NCBI GenBank assembly: GCA_964019695.1
Contig: OZ026520.1
Location: 90,028,913-90,092,912, forward strand
Source: Loripinus fragilis
Lineage: Eukaryota; Mollusca; Bivalvia; Lucinida; Lucinidae
Direction of reading: 5' to 3'
DNA: 64,000 nt
Part shown: in pieces, positions 1 through 11,305 of the stretch
Numbering within the stretch: the first letter of the stretch is position 1
Layout of the letters: the number at the start of each line of letters is the position of its first letter
The notes under the pieces: generated by a model
The model's database searches: none
What the model was told of the DNA's origin: nothing
Seen by the model: only the letters and a program-made list of their open reading frames with translations
Position numbers and translations under genes: made by a program

Positions 1-2689
1 TCATTGATAGTTTGTTCCTCTATGGTAATGTTTTGCATAAATTAGAAATCCTCTATTCGAGCTTAACACGTTTGTGTTTTATAAGAAACCCAGCAGAATC
101 CAGAGCAAAGATTTGGCGCAATAACGCATTTAAGCAACCAGTAGCTTCCGCTGCTGTCCTTTCTTTGGGAGTGATTCAGTCGTTGTTGAATGCTCATAAC
201 TTTATAACCAGATGGTATACTAGTTTGATAAAAATTTTGCATACGTATACATTTCACCATTGTCCAAACACTGGCATGCGTAAAACTTTCGTTTGGCGGA
301 CAAGGTTATGCCGAGCATCAGTCAGGCGGGTAATAGTCAGTAAGTATAAATGCTCATAAATCTTAAACCACATGGTATATTTCGATCAAATTTTGCATAA
401 TTATTTCTTAATATTCATTTTAACATTGTTCAGACACATGTATGCAAAACGGTGAGGACGCTTTGTCTAGCATCATTTTGGCCGGTCGAGGTATTTTAGT
501 AAAAATGCTCATAACTTTGAACGGCATGTTATAAATGTATTTTGATCAAAGTTTTCATACTTATCTTTAACACTGGTATAATATAATTATTTTGAATCTT
601 GAACAATAGCCGAGAATCTAATGCTGTGTAAAGTGGTGTTTTTGTTTTAACTCTGGTAGTCAGCTGATCAGAACCGATTGAGAAATCTTACCAGATGACT
701 TTATAATAAACCTTTGTGTGATGTGTTTTTGAATTGGGACCAATGGCTCGAGAGAGTATGGCATTTAAAGATATTTCTTATCTACAGTTCTGGCAGCCAA
801 CTTGTTTGCCGGAGCAAAATCATTTAGGCAATTTTGTTTAGAGGGCATTATGGGAACATTTCGGCGAAATTATTTTGCATTTGTACCAGTGTTGTTTGAT
901 GTAACCTTTGTTTCGCATTTCATTTCAATTTGTAGAAATACCCACCCTACAAGTCTCTTAAGCTGAAATTTACTCATATATCATGATTTTAAACTCAAAT
1001 ATGATATTTTGGACCCCTATACTAGAATATCTTAAAATTCTTTCACTCCCAAATTCAAACTATCCCTTTCTCAACTAGTCAAAGCAAGAAAGAAAACTTA
1101 TACGAATCTCAGGCGAAATGTATGAGAACCGCAACTGCAACATAACCCCAATGATGCTCTCGCTTTCTTCAGTCTCGGCGCAGTCAGATCAGTAAAAACT
1201 GATTTAACTTTAAAATGTTGTTTCTAAGATATCCGTTCACCACGGGTCGCGCACATTACGACCAGTTGATTTTATAGTTTATTGTTGCTCTCATTGTGTG
1301 TGGGAGTTTTGTGTTCCTTGTTTTGCTATACAGTACTTAGTATTAATTCTAGTTTTGCACTCATTCCGCTAGGGAAGAAAGAGCTGATTGCTTTATTTTA
1401 ATTGTCTTCTTGCTGTCATGCGACTGTAAGTGTTCCCTGTCTCTTCCTCACGGTGTGGTTGGTTGGTCTGCAGTATGTGATTGTGGTATTTTCTGGACTC
1501 TTAGTTTTAAGAATTGCGCACAGCATCGCCGCCTACCCGATTTTATATCTCACATATCGTGAACACATTAGACTTTAGATTAAAGAAAGATGGATCATAT
1601 CTGAAACTGCGCTTACAAATATATTCTATGCTAAAAAATAGTTGACGCCACAACAATAATTATGTGCATGCTATTTCATGAGCACCAAAAATAATCACAT
1701 ATATGACTGTGAATGTTTTCACATGCCATGGAAAAGTCTGCTAACTTCAAAAAGACTGTAGCTGAATTTCACAACCGACCATTGACACAAAAACACCTCA
1801 AACCACATTGTCCACCATGTTAAAAAAACGGGATACTTCTAATTCAGTTAGCGTCTTTGCATGCTAGGTAATTTTGCATGCCTTTTTTAAGTCTGCTTAG
1901 TTTCTCTAAATTAGTATTTTAAAAACAAAATCCAGAATACCACCTGAACGTCAAATAGTTACAAAGTTCATGTTGTCGGTCTGATCTGGTTCTAAACTGA
2001 TGCCGAGGACACAACTCGCCACCAGCGCGGAAAAAGTTAATCTCGTCCGATACGTTGGCAAGATAGAAGCATGTATGAAATGGTACAAAATCTTGAGCTC
2101 ACGAGAAAAAAGGGCATTCGAGGTCGCCATTTCTAAAACAGTGAATTCAGCTGCGTATCCAAACTATGTACAGCTGCTCGGTACATGTACATGTAGGATA
2201 TTCCACATATTCTATATACATCCGCTGAGGTACATGTACATGTAGGATATTTCACATAAGAGAGAAATCATAGGTGCAGCAGTCAATGTTTAATGGAAGA
2301 AACTCATATTTTAATGTGTCCTAGACAGTATGGGTAAGTCTTGTTCACTCGGAGGTTGTAAAATGTAACCCAGGGCAGAATGTTGGTCTTATATTATGAT
2401 GTTTTCTTATAGCTCAAAGCACATGAAATAGTGGCTGAAATATTTTTAATTCCCAGAAACATGTCATTTGCAGTTTTGTGGTCATCACTCTTAATTCACA
2501 TTAGGTTCAGTGACGATATATACAGTAGAGCATTCTATAAATACAGCCTTTTCATAATGCACTAAAGCATATAAGACAACATATCTGCGTATAAGTTTGC
2601 TTGGTAAAAATGAAAAAGTTGACCGCAAATGCACAATACACTGCACCCATAAAGTCAGTGGAGGTGTCAACCTGTGGGTAAAAATGTCT
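1..2689 (+). mobile_element. TIR element, copy A (left end outside window)
   Basis: This stretch matches 53940-58365 and 59861-63035 closely along its whole length. It ends with TGTGGGTAAAAATGTCT at 2673-2689, the same right terminal inverted repeat as the copy ending at 63035. Its left part, with the 150 bp subrepeats, would lie before position 1. Compared with the other copies it lacks about 490 bp at position 2336, which is where they carry a SINE. No reading frame longer than about 115 codons is conserved between copies, so it appears non-autonomous. The positions 1258-1512 module also occurs elsewhere in the window as a separate repeat. Confidence 0.85.
2181..2262. repeat. Direct duplication inside copy A
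   Basis: A short block containing GTACATGTACATGTAGGATA occurs twice about 50 bp apart. The same local duplication is seen in the copy at 62020-62100, and it is partly lost in the copy near 56450. Confidence 0.7.
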
Positions 2690-3250
2690 AATACAAATAG
2701 CTCACAAAACGAATTAATGATAAATATTGGAAAAAATCGGTTTTTATACCAATTTTGTTGTTGCGTGATATTTGATTGGTCAAGCTGATTCATGATAAAT
2801 ATACCTTTTCTTTGTAGCCACAACAAAGTATAATAGCGGTTTGACCACACCACACGTATACGTTGTGTATAATTACCTATGTAAAGCGAAGGCCGCTTTT
2901 TCAACGTTCTCCATATAGGTAGATGATTTTAGGTTGTACTTTTGTTCTGCCAATACGCGTAAAAACAGCCCCTCTTTAATGATGAAATAATTTAAACCAA
3001 ACCTCGTTAACATACGATGTACTATTGTCTCGCCCCTATTGTTTTAAAGACTGTGAAGTAACACTTTTATATGACGTAGGTTTCTGTTTCAAAAGTCCAC
3101 AAGGTTAGGCGTGATTCTTTAGTCTTAGAGTTGTGTCCCCTTTTTCGAAAAATTGACTCCGCACACCTGTATGACGTCATTTATATAGATAAACACAACT
3201 TTCAACGTAAAATTGTAAATATTTTCTTACCCATCATTTTAGCATATGCG
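2690..3250. other. No gene seen
   Basis: This is AT-rich sequence to the right of copy A. I see no spliced exon, no RNA gene and no clear repeat structure. The open frames here are short and have no recognisable motif. Confidence 0.5.
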
Positions 3251-3251
3251 T

Positions 3252-3300
3252 TGGGTGCTCAAAAGAACCGTCACATTGAGAAGGTTCTTTTGAGTACCCA
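3252..3300. repeat. Short hairpin
   Basis: TGGGTGCTCAAAAGAACC at 3252-3269 is repeated in inverted form at 3283-3300 with one mismatch, around a 13 bp loop. It is probably the core of a small MITE. Confidence 0.7.
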
Positions 3301-3376
3301 CAACATAGGTTTTGTTTGTTTGTTTTCAACTAAAGGACTGCTGGCCCATTGATAGTTGGGTGTATATCAACTTGGC

Positions 3377-3525
3377 ACCTTTTGTCGTCTTCTGATTAAT
3401 TTTACGCAATCAGTTTGGACTCCAGTCCTCTGACAGATTGTCAGTCCTGAAATGGATCCACTGAATGATATTTTTTTTTAAAAAAAAGGATTATCTTAAA
3501 AAAGGCGTCAGACGACAAAAAGCAT
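3377..3525. repeat. Short inverted-repeat element
   Basis: CTTTTGTCGTCT near 3379 pairs with AGACGACAAAAAG near 3512. A T-run/A-run hairpin lies between them at 3472-3490. It is MITE-like, but its boundaries are uncertain. Confidence 0.4.
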
Positions 3526-3565
3526 GGATAGTTACCCAGCATGCAATTAGTTACTTTATGCGTCA

Positions 3566-3706
3566 AGGTCTCGAGGTTATAAAACTTGAGTTCATTCTCA
3601 GACTCAAAATAAAGCGAAATGAATGGCTGCTTGCGGACATGTAGCCGCCAATCATTGCGATTTATTTTGAGTCGGAGACTGTACTCAATTTTTATAACCT
3701 CGAGGC
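3566..3706. repeat. Imperfect palindrome, about 140 bp
   Basis: The arms 3569-3615 and 3661-3706 are inverted copies. They begin with TCTCGAGGTTATAAAACTTG and end with the matching TTTTTATAACCTCGAGG, with a few mismatches. This is a foldback MITE-like structure with no coding content. Confidence 0.65.
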
Positions 3707-4375
3707 ATTAATATGTCACCATGGTCACATGGCAACGTTTACAGTTGATGCTAAATACCCGTTCCCTGGCTGTGACATATTATATCGACTGATGACTTCT
3801 TTGGAGGACTCCACAGTGTTGACGTAGCCAACCAGAACCACTCATAACGTCATATTGTCAACTTAAGTTAAAGCTTAACTGCACTAGCATGACCATTTTT
3901 AGGATTATACATACATGCTAATTTATAATAAGCATTAAACTTTAGATTTCACTGTCGTGTACGAAACATTGTGTACATAGTCATAATCTTTTATAGGAGC
4001 ATCTTTGGATAGTGAAGTCATTGATATCGAGGTGACATTATATATTGGGCAATCTGGTTGCTCAAACTGTTACATTTGTATACGTACTGGATTTCAATTA
4101 CATAGTAAATATTATTGAAGTAAACATCTTTCTGCATCCTTGTTCCGTGCTTATGGGAGACTTCAAAAAAGGGGGTGGGCTGCAATAAGCAACTATGGAC
4201 ACATAACAATATGATTGCTGCTCAGACAGTGTTGCGCTGTTTGTAAGAGGTACTCACTGTACATTTCCAGTGAATGTAGGGGTTTTAAATCTGGGTGAAC
4301 CCATTCAGTTAATACATTTTTTCATGGCTTATTACGCATACAATATTAAACTGTGTCTTTCTGTTGTGATTTATT

Positions 4376-5690
4376 GTTCCCCCGCCTTTTTCATGAAAAG
4401 CGAGGGGACATAGTAGTATTGTCCCCGCCTTTTCGAAGAAAAGCGAGGGGACATAGTATAAGGCCTTCCGTCCGTACGTCCGTCCTTTCGTCAGCATCCT
4501 CAAGCACAAGCAGTAGGTATCTTGTGTATGCAACCCCTCCTACAATTTTAATCTGATTGATTTGAAACTTTACAGGTGAATAGGTCATGGTCTGCAGATG
4601 TGCATATGATTTGGGCATTATCCTCAGATTATTTTTTGTTACTTTTTTCACAAAAATGAACTTAGTCATTTTTGCAGCCAAAATTGATAGATACTAGGTA
4701 TCTTGTGTATGCATCTCCTCCTACGGTTTTATGCTGATTCCTTTGAATCTTTACATGTGTTTAGGTCATGTCTGAAGTTGTGCATGTTATTTTGGCATAA
4801 TCCTCAGATTATTTTTGTCACTTTTTTTCACAAAAAAACTTGGTAATTCTTGCAGCCAAAGTGAATAGATACAAGGTATCATGTGTATTAGTTGTTTCAT
4901 GATAGCGCATAAACAGTAGGTATCTTGTGTATGGAACTCCTCCTAACCTTTTATTCCGATTGCTTTGACAATTTTCAGGTGTATATAGGTCATAGTCTGA
5001 AGATGTGCATATTATTTGGGCATAATTCTCAGATTATTTTTGACACTTTTCTTCACAAAATGAACTTAGATATTTTTGCAGCCAGAATTAAAAGGTATAT
5101 TATGTATGCACCTCCTCCTACAATTTTATGACAAATAATTTGAAACTTTACAGGTGTTTAGATCATGGTCAGAATATATGCATATTGTTTTGGCATAATG
5201 CTTAGTTATTTTTTGTCACTTTTTCAAAAAATGAACTGAGATATTTTTGCGGCAGAAATTAATAGATACTATATCTTGAGCGTGCATCTCCTCTTAGAAT
5301 TTTATGCCGATTCCTTTGAAACTTTACAGGTGTTTAGGTCATGGTCTGAAGTTGGTGCACATTGTTTGGACATACTCCTCAGATTATTTTTGTCACCTTT
5401 TTCACAAAATAAACTTAGTCATTTTTGCGGTCAAAATTAATAAATACTAGGTATCTTGTGTATACAGCTCATCCTATGTCTATGCTGATTCCATTGAAAC
5501 TTTACAGGTGTTAAGGCCATGGTCTGAACATGTGCTATTATTTGCGCATAATCCTCAGATTATTTGTTGTCACTTTTTCCACAAAATGAACTCAGTCATT
5601 TTTGCGTCCAAAGTGAATAGATACAAGTATTGTGTATTAAGTTGTTTCATGATAGCTCATATATTCAAAGACTAACAAAAGGTGGCGGGG
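4376..5690 (+). repeat. Satellite-like array of about 178 bp units
   Basis: A motif close to TAGGTATCTTGTGTATGCA recurs at about 4516, 4695, 4917, 5095, 5270 and 5448, giving a spacing of 174-180 bp. Each unit also contains a CTTTACAGGTGTTTAGGTCA block and a CACTTTTTCACAAAATGA block. The units form two sub-arrays, of two and four copies. Each closes with AGTTGTTTCATGATAGC, near 4888 and 5640. The left border holds a duplicated TCATGAAAAGCGAGGGGACA-type hairpin and a run of CGTCCGTC. The right border holds GTGGCGGGGGACAAACATTC. Reading frames here are by-products of the repeat. Confidence 0.85.
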
Positions 5691-5869
5691 GACAAACATT
5701 CTCTGAATTTGCTTGTTTGGTTTGATTCATCATTATGATGGTTTAAGTCAGGTTCATTTGACTCTAATGGCTTTTATATTTGCGTAATCAATTCATATAT
5801 AAATGAAGAATCAAACAATTATATGGCATTTTAATTCGTGTGCTTTTCTATTATCGTTCAGGTATTTGA

Positions 5870-5871
5870 GC

Positions 5872-5906
<35 letters not shown>
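5870..5906. repeat. (GAT)n microsatellite
   Basis: About eleven GAT triplets occur in a row, with one GAC interruption near the end. Confidence 0.95.
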
Positions 5907-5939
5907 CGATGAAACGCGATGATTTTTATCTGTATGGAA

Positions 5940-6300
5940 AAAAGTAAGTAAGGGTGCAAAGATCGGGAATCGATACAATCAAGTACCACACACGACCAAG
6001 GATACAAATGGGAAAGAGACGAGCTCACAATAAGACACCACAAACGAGAGCCAAGAGGTCAGCCCTTTCCCAGCAGCTGACCACAAAGCACAATTAAACA
6101 GACGCGCACAAGGACATAGCAAACATAAGACAGAACAAATACATAAAAGATCCACAAAAGAAGTACCGTCTTGGAACGGTCAGTAAAATATTTTACTGGA
6201 GGGCTTAAACCGGTTTAACGGCGCGCCAACCTCACCCTTAATTAAGATGTGGATCAAGACACATAGATATTTGGTTTGCATAAAAGACCCCTAACGTATC
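5940..6300 (-). mobile_element. Retroelement 3' end fragment
   Basis: The reverse complement matches the 3' region of the retroelement remnant at 21440-21830 and the fragment at 44390-44750. Shared blocks include GGTTTAAGCCCTCCAGTAAA, GGTCAGGTGTGGTGCTTG and the ATCGATTCCTGATC region. Only the non-coding 3' part is present. It is directly upstream of the EBP start region. Confidence 0.7.
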
Positions 6301-6592
6301 AATGCATCATCTCCTAAAACATATAATCAAGATATAACAAGAAGATAAAGCAAAGATAATATAAGGACTAAACAGTAAATAAAACTGAATACCGGAGCAA
6401 AAGACATATACGGGAGGTAACATGTACACTACGATTAACGCAAGATAAACAGAGTTAAAGTAACTTGCAAAACGGGATAATCTATTGGTTAGTTGAATCA
6501 CAATGAGCACCGGTCAGGTGTTATCGTTGTTTACATACATGTATACACACATCGCGTGATCTATATATGCTCAAGAGGGGACTCGCAATAAA

Positions 6593-6860
6593 ATGTCGCA
6601 TCCGTACTACCCTAAAGACATTATTTTACCTCATTACAAACCAAACGTGAGCAGCACAGCGGAAGTTCTAGCAGTATTTTTCGTAGTAATCGGGATTGTT
6701 TTACTCGTAACTTGGAAGTTTAGCAGTCGTCTTAAAACCGGTGAACGACTAAAAATATGCTGGTTTGTTATGTGCGGTGTGATACACATGGTCCTGGAAG
6801 GGTACTTCAGCGTCTTTCATGCAACCATTGCTGGTCGGAATTCTTACCTTGCCCAGATGT
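6593..6860 (+). CDS. EBP: EBP sterol delta8-delta7 isomerase, exon 1
   Basis: This is the first coding exon of a three-exon gene (6593-6860, 8652-8688, 9440-9788) that joins to 217 residues; human EBP has 230. The family is the emopamil-binding protein, a membrane enzyme of the endoplasmic reticulum that moves the sterol double bond from C8-C9 to C7-C8 in sterol synthesis. This exon encodes residues 1-89 and the first base of Trp90. It carries two membrane segments, at about 24-40 and 53-68. The motif GVIHMVLEGYF contains His65 and Glu69, which correspond to the catalytic His76 and Glu80 of the human enzyme. The donor is T|GTAAGT. The start at 6593 gives the family N-terminus with the HPYYP motif. 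No convincing promoter was seen; TATATATG at 6563 is too close to be sure of. Confidence 0.93.
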
Positions 6861-6913
6861 GTAAGTATCATATTTTCTATTTTACTGAATATAGTTTGAA
6901 TTGCATTAATTTA

Positions 6914-7153
6914 CCCTTAAAGCGCCAATCGCAACAAAAGTCCTCTGCTTTTCTCGTCTGCTAAAATGTTTAAAAAGCCTCTATGGCAAACAGTGTGGAC
7001 CCAGGTCAGAATGCTTTTATAGGAGCAGTCTGTTCTGGGTCCACGCTGTTTGCTTCTATACTTAATTTGTCAGTGGTGTTAGGCAATTATTTGCAGCAGA
7101 CTACTTCAGCAGACGACATTTTCAGATGCATTTTTTTCTTGGCGCTTTAAGGG
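6914..7153. mobile_element. 240 bp MITE, TTA target duplication
   Basis: The terminal inverted repeat CCCTTAAAGCGCC (6914-6926) matches GGCGCTTTAAGGG (7141-7153) exactly. TTA flanks both ends, at 6911-6913 and 7154-7156. The centre holds an imperfect palindrome, from GCAAACAGTGTGGACCCAGG to its inverted partner ending near 7050. A 3 bp TTA duplication is typical of PIF/Harbinger-type MITEs. It lies in EBP intron 1. A related copy is at 47775-47974, and a worn one is near 13020-13110. Confidence 0.9.
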
Positions 7154-7190
7154 TTAAATACAAATATGCACACACTTCGTTTTTTAAGGG

Positions 7191-7347
7191 CAGTGGCTCG
7201 GTGGTAGAGTGCTTGACTGCTCAACGGCGTCACTGCTGTGTGTCCTTCAGCTCCGGCCTTGAGCAAGATACATTAATCCTCGGGTCCGAGTCCTTACATG
7301 TACTTAGTACTGGTTTCAATTCAGGAAGACCCGTCCGGACATAACTG
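7191..7347 (+). mobile_element. Worn tRNA-derived SINE
   Basis: CAGTGGCTCGGTGGTAGAGTG is a good A box and matches the intact SINE at 17661. The later block GTACTTAGTACTGGTTTCAA..GGAAGACCCGTCC also matches. The B box region is damaged. It lies in EBP intron 1. Confidence 0.75.
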
Positions 7348-7639
7348 ATGAATTATTGACTGGGATTTATTAAAAGTATCAATTTAAACAATAAAACGCA
7401 CGTCAGTTTTAATTTAGAATGGTTTCTTCTTAGCAGGACTTAAAAAGGAAAGTTTGCTATTAAAGGAACTTCAACTAACAGTACTGTGCATTGTATATCG
7501 TTTAACAAGATACGTGGGCTGATCCAGAGGGGGAACAGCGCCCACAACCACCACCACCCACTGGAAAAACACAAGTGACTATAGATTTCCTTAGACAATC
7601 TGGTACGGACCCCCTCGAGAAACAATTAAACCCCTTCTC

Positions 7640-7872
7640 AAGGGAGCAGTGGCAGATCCAGACGGGGTTCAGGGGGTTCGCTCGAATTCCCCTCCCCGCC
7701 CCGTTTTAAATATCCTATGAAAATGAAATAATTTTGTCTCAGTGAGACCAAATTATTTCATTTTCATGGGATATTTAAGAAAGTTGATATCAAAACAGCA
7801 AAGCGAATCCTCATACCTTGATACATACGAACCCCCTTTCCAGAAACCCTGAATCCGCCCCTGGGGAGGTCC
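7640..7872. mobile_element. Hairpin MITE, GATCC-ended family
   Basis: The ends resemble the CCAGAGGGG/GGATCCGC type. Near 7715-7770 there is a hairpin with ATGAAAATGAAATAATTTTG and its inverse, separated by TCTCAGTGAGA. The same structure occurs at 31012-31200. It lies in EBP intron 1. Confidence 0.75.
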
Positions 7873-8276
7873 GAACAGCCCTCTGGGAAATACGTTGATT
7901 AATAAGAAACAACAACGGACCCCACCGAGATTTTTCTGGACCCGCGCATGAGATATTGTCTCATATGCATGCTGTTTTTGTTTGGTGATGGAACTTTTTT
8001 TTGACAATATTATTCCAGTCATGGTTTCCAGTAGAAATGCTGGTTTGTTTGCACGTTTGTACACGCCAGTTCGTCGAAAGCTGCATAATTTCGACCATAT
8101 TATCGGCCGACCAAATAGTTTTTGAGATGTCATTGATCGCCACATTTTGGCCATGTAATAACGCGATGCAAATGGCTAATGGGCAGTTCCAATGTTTTTA
8201 ATCATACCATATTACATATGTCCACACATTTGATTTACAATTGCACGGAATTAAATACCATTACATTATTCATAAA

Positions 8277-8618
8277 AAATGATTTATCATATGACGTCGC
8301 GTCTGAGAGTGAAATAACGCCATGCAGTAAAATCGATAAACCACTAGTGGTTTATAGATTTACGGGAAACGTTATGACGTCCATAACAACGTTGCGTACA
8401 TAATGACAAAATTATAACGTTTTTACGCAAGAAATCAGATTTCAAAGTATTTGTCATATGATAAATAGAATCTAACATTCGTGCTCTTCTATTATTGAAT
8501 TTATTAAACTCGTTGCGAAAAGAGATAAAATGCTCGGCAAGCCTCGCATTTTATCTCTTTTCCCCAACTCGTTTAATAAATTCAATAAAACATGAGCACT
8601 CATGTAAGATCCTCTATG
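8277..8618 (+). mobile_element. Two-hairpin MITE, family H1
   Basis: The left module runs from TTTATCATATGACGTCGCG to GTCATATGATAAATAGAA. The right module is a near-palindrome of about 160 bp with arms ATTGAATTTATTAAACTCGT and a centre containing CTCGGCAAGCCTCGC. It ends with AAGATCCTCTATG. Other copies are at 33010, 38788, 45109 and 63795 (+) and at 13209, 17251 and 8885 (inverted). It lies in EBP intron 1. Confidence 0.88.
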
Positions 8619-8651
8619 TATTTATTCTGGACTTCTAAACATTTATTGCAG

Positions 8652-8688
8652 GGAAAGAGTATGGGAAAGGTGACAGTAGATACATAAT
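8652..8688 (+). CDS. EBP: EBP, exon 2 (37 bp micro-exon)
   Basis: The acceptor TTGCAG precedes it and the donor GTAAGT follows. It finishes Trp90 and encodes KEYGKGDSRYI plus two bases of the next Ile. The KEY.KGDSRYI motif is strongly conserved in EBP proteins. The exon is only 37 bp and keeps the frame between exons 1 and 3 (phase 1 in, phase 2 out). Confidence 0.93.
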
Positions 8689-8884
8689 GTAAGTAGCAGA
8701 CATTTAGATTGTGTGCCATTACAGTAACATGTGGAGTAAATCTTGTGAAAAAAACATTTTTAAGAAATGAAACTTATATTATTGACATAGAATATAGTGT
8801 CATTAGTTCATCACCGTATTTGTCTGGAAAATGAAATCACAGTAGTACAAAGTTTGAGTTATGTCTTCTGTTTAAACTTGTATC

Positions 8885-9215
8885 ATACACGAGTGCTCTT
8901 ATTTTATTGAATATATAAAACAAGTTGAAGAAAAGAGATAAAATGGGAGGCTAGCCTAGCATTTTATCTTTTTTTCACAACGAATTTCAATCATACAGGA
9001 GCACAATTTATTATTTCTATCACATGCCATTAAAAATACTTAAAAATCGCATTTTTGGCGTGTACACGTCAAGATTTTGTCATCTTTTACGCAACGTTAT
9101 AACTGGTTAGGCAACGTTATACATGTAACTGGACGCCAGTACGAAACGCTATTAGTCAGTAAACCACAAGTGGTTTATTAACTTTATTGCATGACGTTAT
9201 ATTACTCCCAGAGGC
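8885..9215 (-). mobile_element. H1-family MITE, diverged, inverted
   Basis: The hairpin arms and the TTGCATGACGTTATA..CTCCCAGAGGCG end match family H1 in reverse orientation. The core is altered to GGAGGCTAGCCTAGC. It lies in EBP intron 2. Confidence 0.75.
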
Positions 9216-9358
9216 GATGCCATGTGTTAATAAGTTTTAAAAACAAACGGAACAGAAGAAAATGCTGCCAAACTGTAAATTTTAAATTCATCGTAACACA
9301 ATTTCAAAGCATCATAGATTATGTACAGCACGCTCTGTTCTTAAAAATGGCTTTTGCT

Positions 9359-9393
9359 TTTGTTGTTGTTGTTATCATTATCATTATTATAAC
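9359..9393. repeat. (GTT)n/(ATT)n simple repeat
   Basis: TTGTTGTTGTTATC is followed by ATTATCATTATTAT. It lies close to the acceptor of EBP exon 3. Confidence 0.8.
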
Positions 9394-9439
9394 ATGATAT
9401 GGTTGACAGTAGAATTAATTAAATTATTTCATCTTTCAG

Positions 9440-9788
9440 ATCAGATACATTTATGGTCGCTATGGAGACGATTACAGCCTTTATAGACGGCCCACTTTGC
9501 TTCATCACAGTCGCCGCTTTCGTCACCGAAGAGATTCGGCCTTACAGATATATTTTTCAACTACTTGTCTCCCTTTGTCAACTATATGGGTGTACTTTAT
9601 TTTACTTCACTGAGATAGTGGATGGGTTTAAGCACACGGAGCTTTGGGATCCAGTAAATTTTTGGTTTTATTTTGTCATTTTGAATGTTCCATGGATTGT
9701 CATACCTCTTATATGCATCTATAATGCAGCATATAATCTTAGTCTGTCTCAACGAAAATATGATTCGGCTGTAAAGAAGCGGAAGTAG
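9440..9788 (+). CDS. EBP: EBP, exon 3 and stop
   Basis: The acceptor CTTTCAG ends at 9439. The exon completes Ile102 and runs to TAG at 9786-9788, encoding residues 102-217. METIT holds Glu111 and Thr114, equivalent to human Glu122 and Thr125. FYFVILNVPW holds Asn184 and Trp187, equivalent to human Asn193 and Trp196. Relative to the human protein there are two extra residues in the loop near 127-136. Three membrane segments are likely, at about 117-130, 138-155 and 177-197. The protein ends KKRK, a dilysine pattern that fits retention in the endoplasmic reticulum. No AATAAA was seen in the next 200 bases, and a 2.7 kb transposon starts at 9990. Confidence 0.95.
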
Positions 9789-10329
9789 TCTGTCTTATAA
9801 CAGGGGAGCAACATTACGACAGACAGACAAATATTTTATTCTCTTAGGTCATTACATGACATATAAGGAACAACATATTAACATAGACAATAGCTAAGGT
9901 GTAAAACAGTATCAAATATCGAATTGAAATATTATGATCACCTTTATGTGTTAAGTAGGAAAGCCTTGTTAACTCTTTACTCCATAATACAGTTAATGGC
10001 CCAGTTCCGAATCATTTTTACTTCAAGGCGTATTCCAAATAGTTGCTCTGAGTAAATAAGATTTTGGTTTTACTATTACACAGCACTATCATTCTCCTAA
10101 ATAATGAACCTCAATTTGTATCATTCGGACTCTGCTATGTGTCATACCACGGCTTCGAAGTAGGCCGCCAATTTGCCTAGTTGCGGGTCATTTGCCCAGT
10201 TTCCAATCACTTTAGAAATTCGAAGAAATTACCTTCAGTAGTACAGTTGCATTAAGGTTTTGACATTGTTGGCTTAATCACTACATCCAATGACGAGTTT
10301 GACGCAGTATTTTACAGTATTCATTGCAG

Positions 10330-10560
10330 AAAACTTGCACGGACACAGAAACAAACTAAAGCGGACAAACATCGGCCCGCCAGCGAAACGTCATATAAAT
10401 AGCGCCTCGCTAGCGGTCCGATGATGACACGACATCGGTAGCTTTCTACGTTTCTAGCCAGTTATCCTAATATAATCTACAGCTTTGTGCTTTTCCATGC
10501 GGGAGGGGGTGGTCCGGACCCCCAGTACTCACTCCTGTGGATCCGCGCATGATTTAAGAT
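10330..10560 (-). mobile_element. GGATCC-ended hairpin MITE, nested
   Basis: It carries the block CGGCCCGCCAGCGAAACGTC followed by an imperfect inverse, and ends CCTGTGGATCCGCGCATG. It belongs to the same family as 11306-11605 and lies inside the 2.7 kb element. Confidence 0.7.
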
Positions 10561-10977
10561 CCTAAGGCTATGAACATTTTTATCACATGCAAGTAATACT
10601 ACCGATTATACACCCTGGCTAATAATCGAAAGGTTTACAGGTAAACTTGGTCTATGAGACAGTGTAGAGTTGAACTAGATCAGAAAGCTGCTAGAGGCGC
10701 GTTCTAATCAGGATCTTCACTGTCTGTCATTTGACGCATCGCTTCGTGATACATACACTAACATTCACTTTTTCAGAGTATTTTTTTTCTATTTTGTGAC
10801 ATTTTTATTTAACGTCTGTGCTTATTTCCATTGTTATTTAGCGCATGCATATACCAACACGTGAATGCATTCGTAACCCCTGCCCCACCCGCCAACACCG
10901 CGGGCGGTCGACACACGTGATACTATAGCCGATAGCGGGGTCATGGTAGATATATTTGAATGGTTATAACGTCTTGA

Positions 10978-11008
<31 letters not shown>

Positions 11009-11010
11009 GC
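10978..11010. repeat. Poly-C then (CA)n
   Basis: A run of about 17 C is followed by about seven CA units. Confidence 0.9.
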
Positions 11011-11305
11011 AGTGCGGGGTAAAGGCCAGGTTTTAAACATTTAAAACGACGATCGACGAAATCTGCGCCAGTAAAAAGAAAAACTGGAGAGCTTCAACAT
11101 GTTTAACGGTACCAACTTCACTCTTAATTCTGATTTGGCTCTGGTCTCTACCCAAGTAAAAACTCTGTTATATATAGTTGGGCAAAAAGCAAGGGAATCA
11201 TCCGACACAAGTATGTCCACTTGTGTGTGGAGTGAGGCATATACCAGGACACTGGAAAATCAACAAGGCGTTAGCCCTACTTTTACTCATAGGAGAATGT
11301 AGTGC

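Noticed and set aside
6561..6570. TATATATG as a TATA box for EBP
   Set aside because: It is only about 25 bases before the start codon, so transcription would begin at or beyond the ATG. The region is AT-rich and such matches are common.
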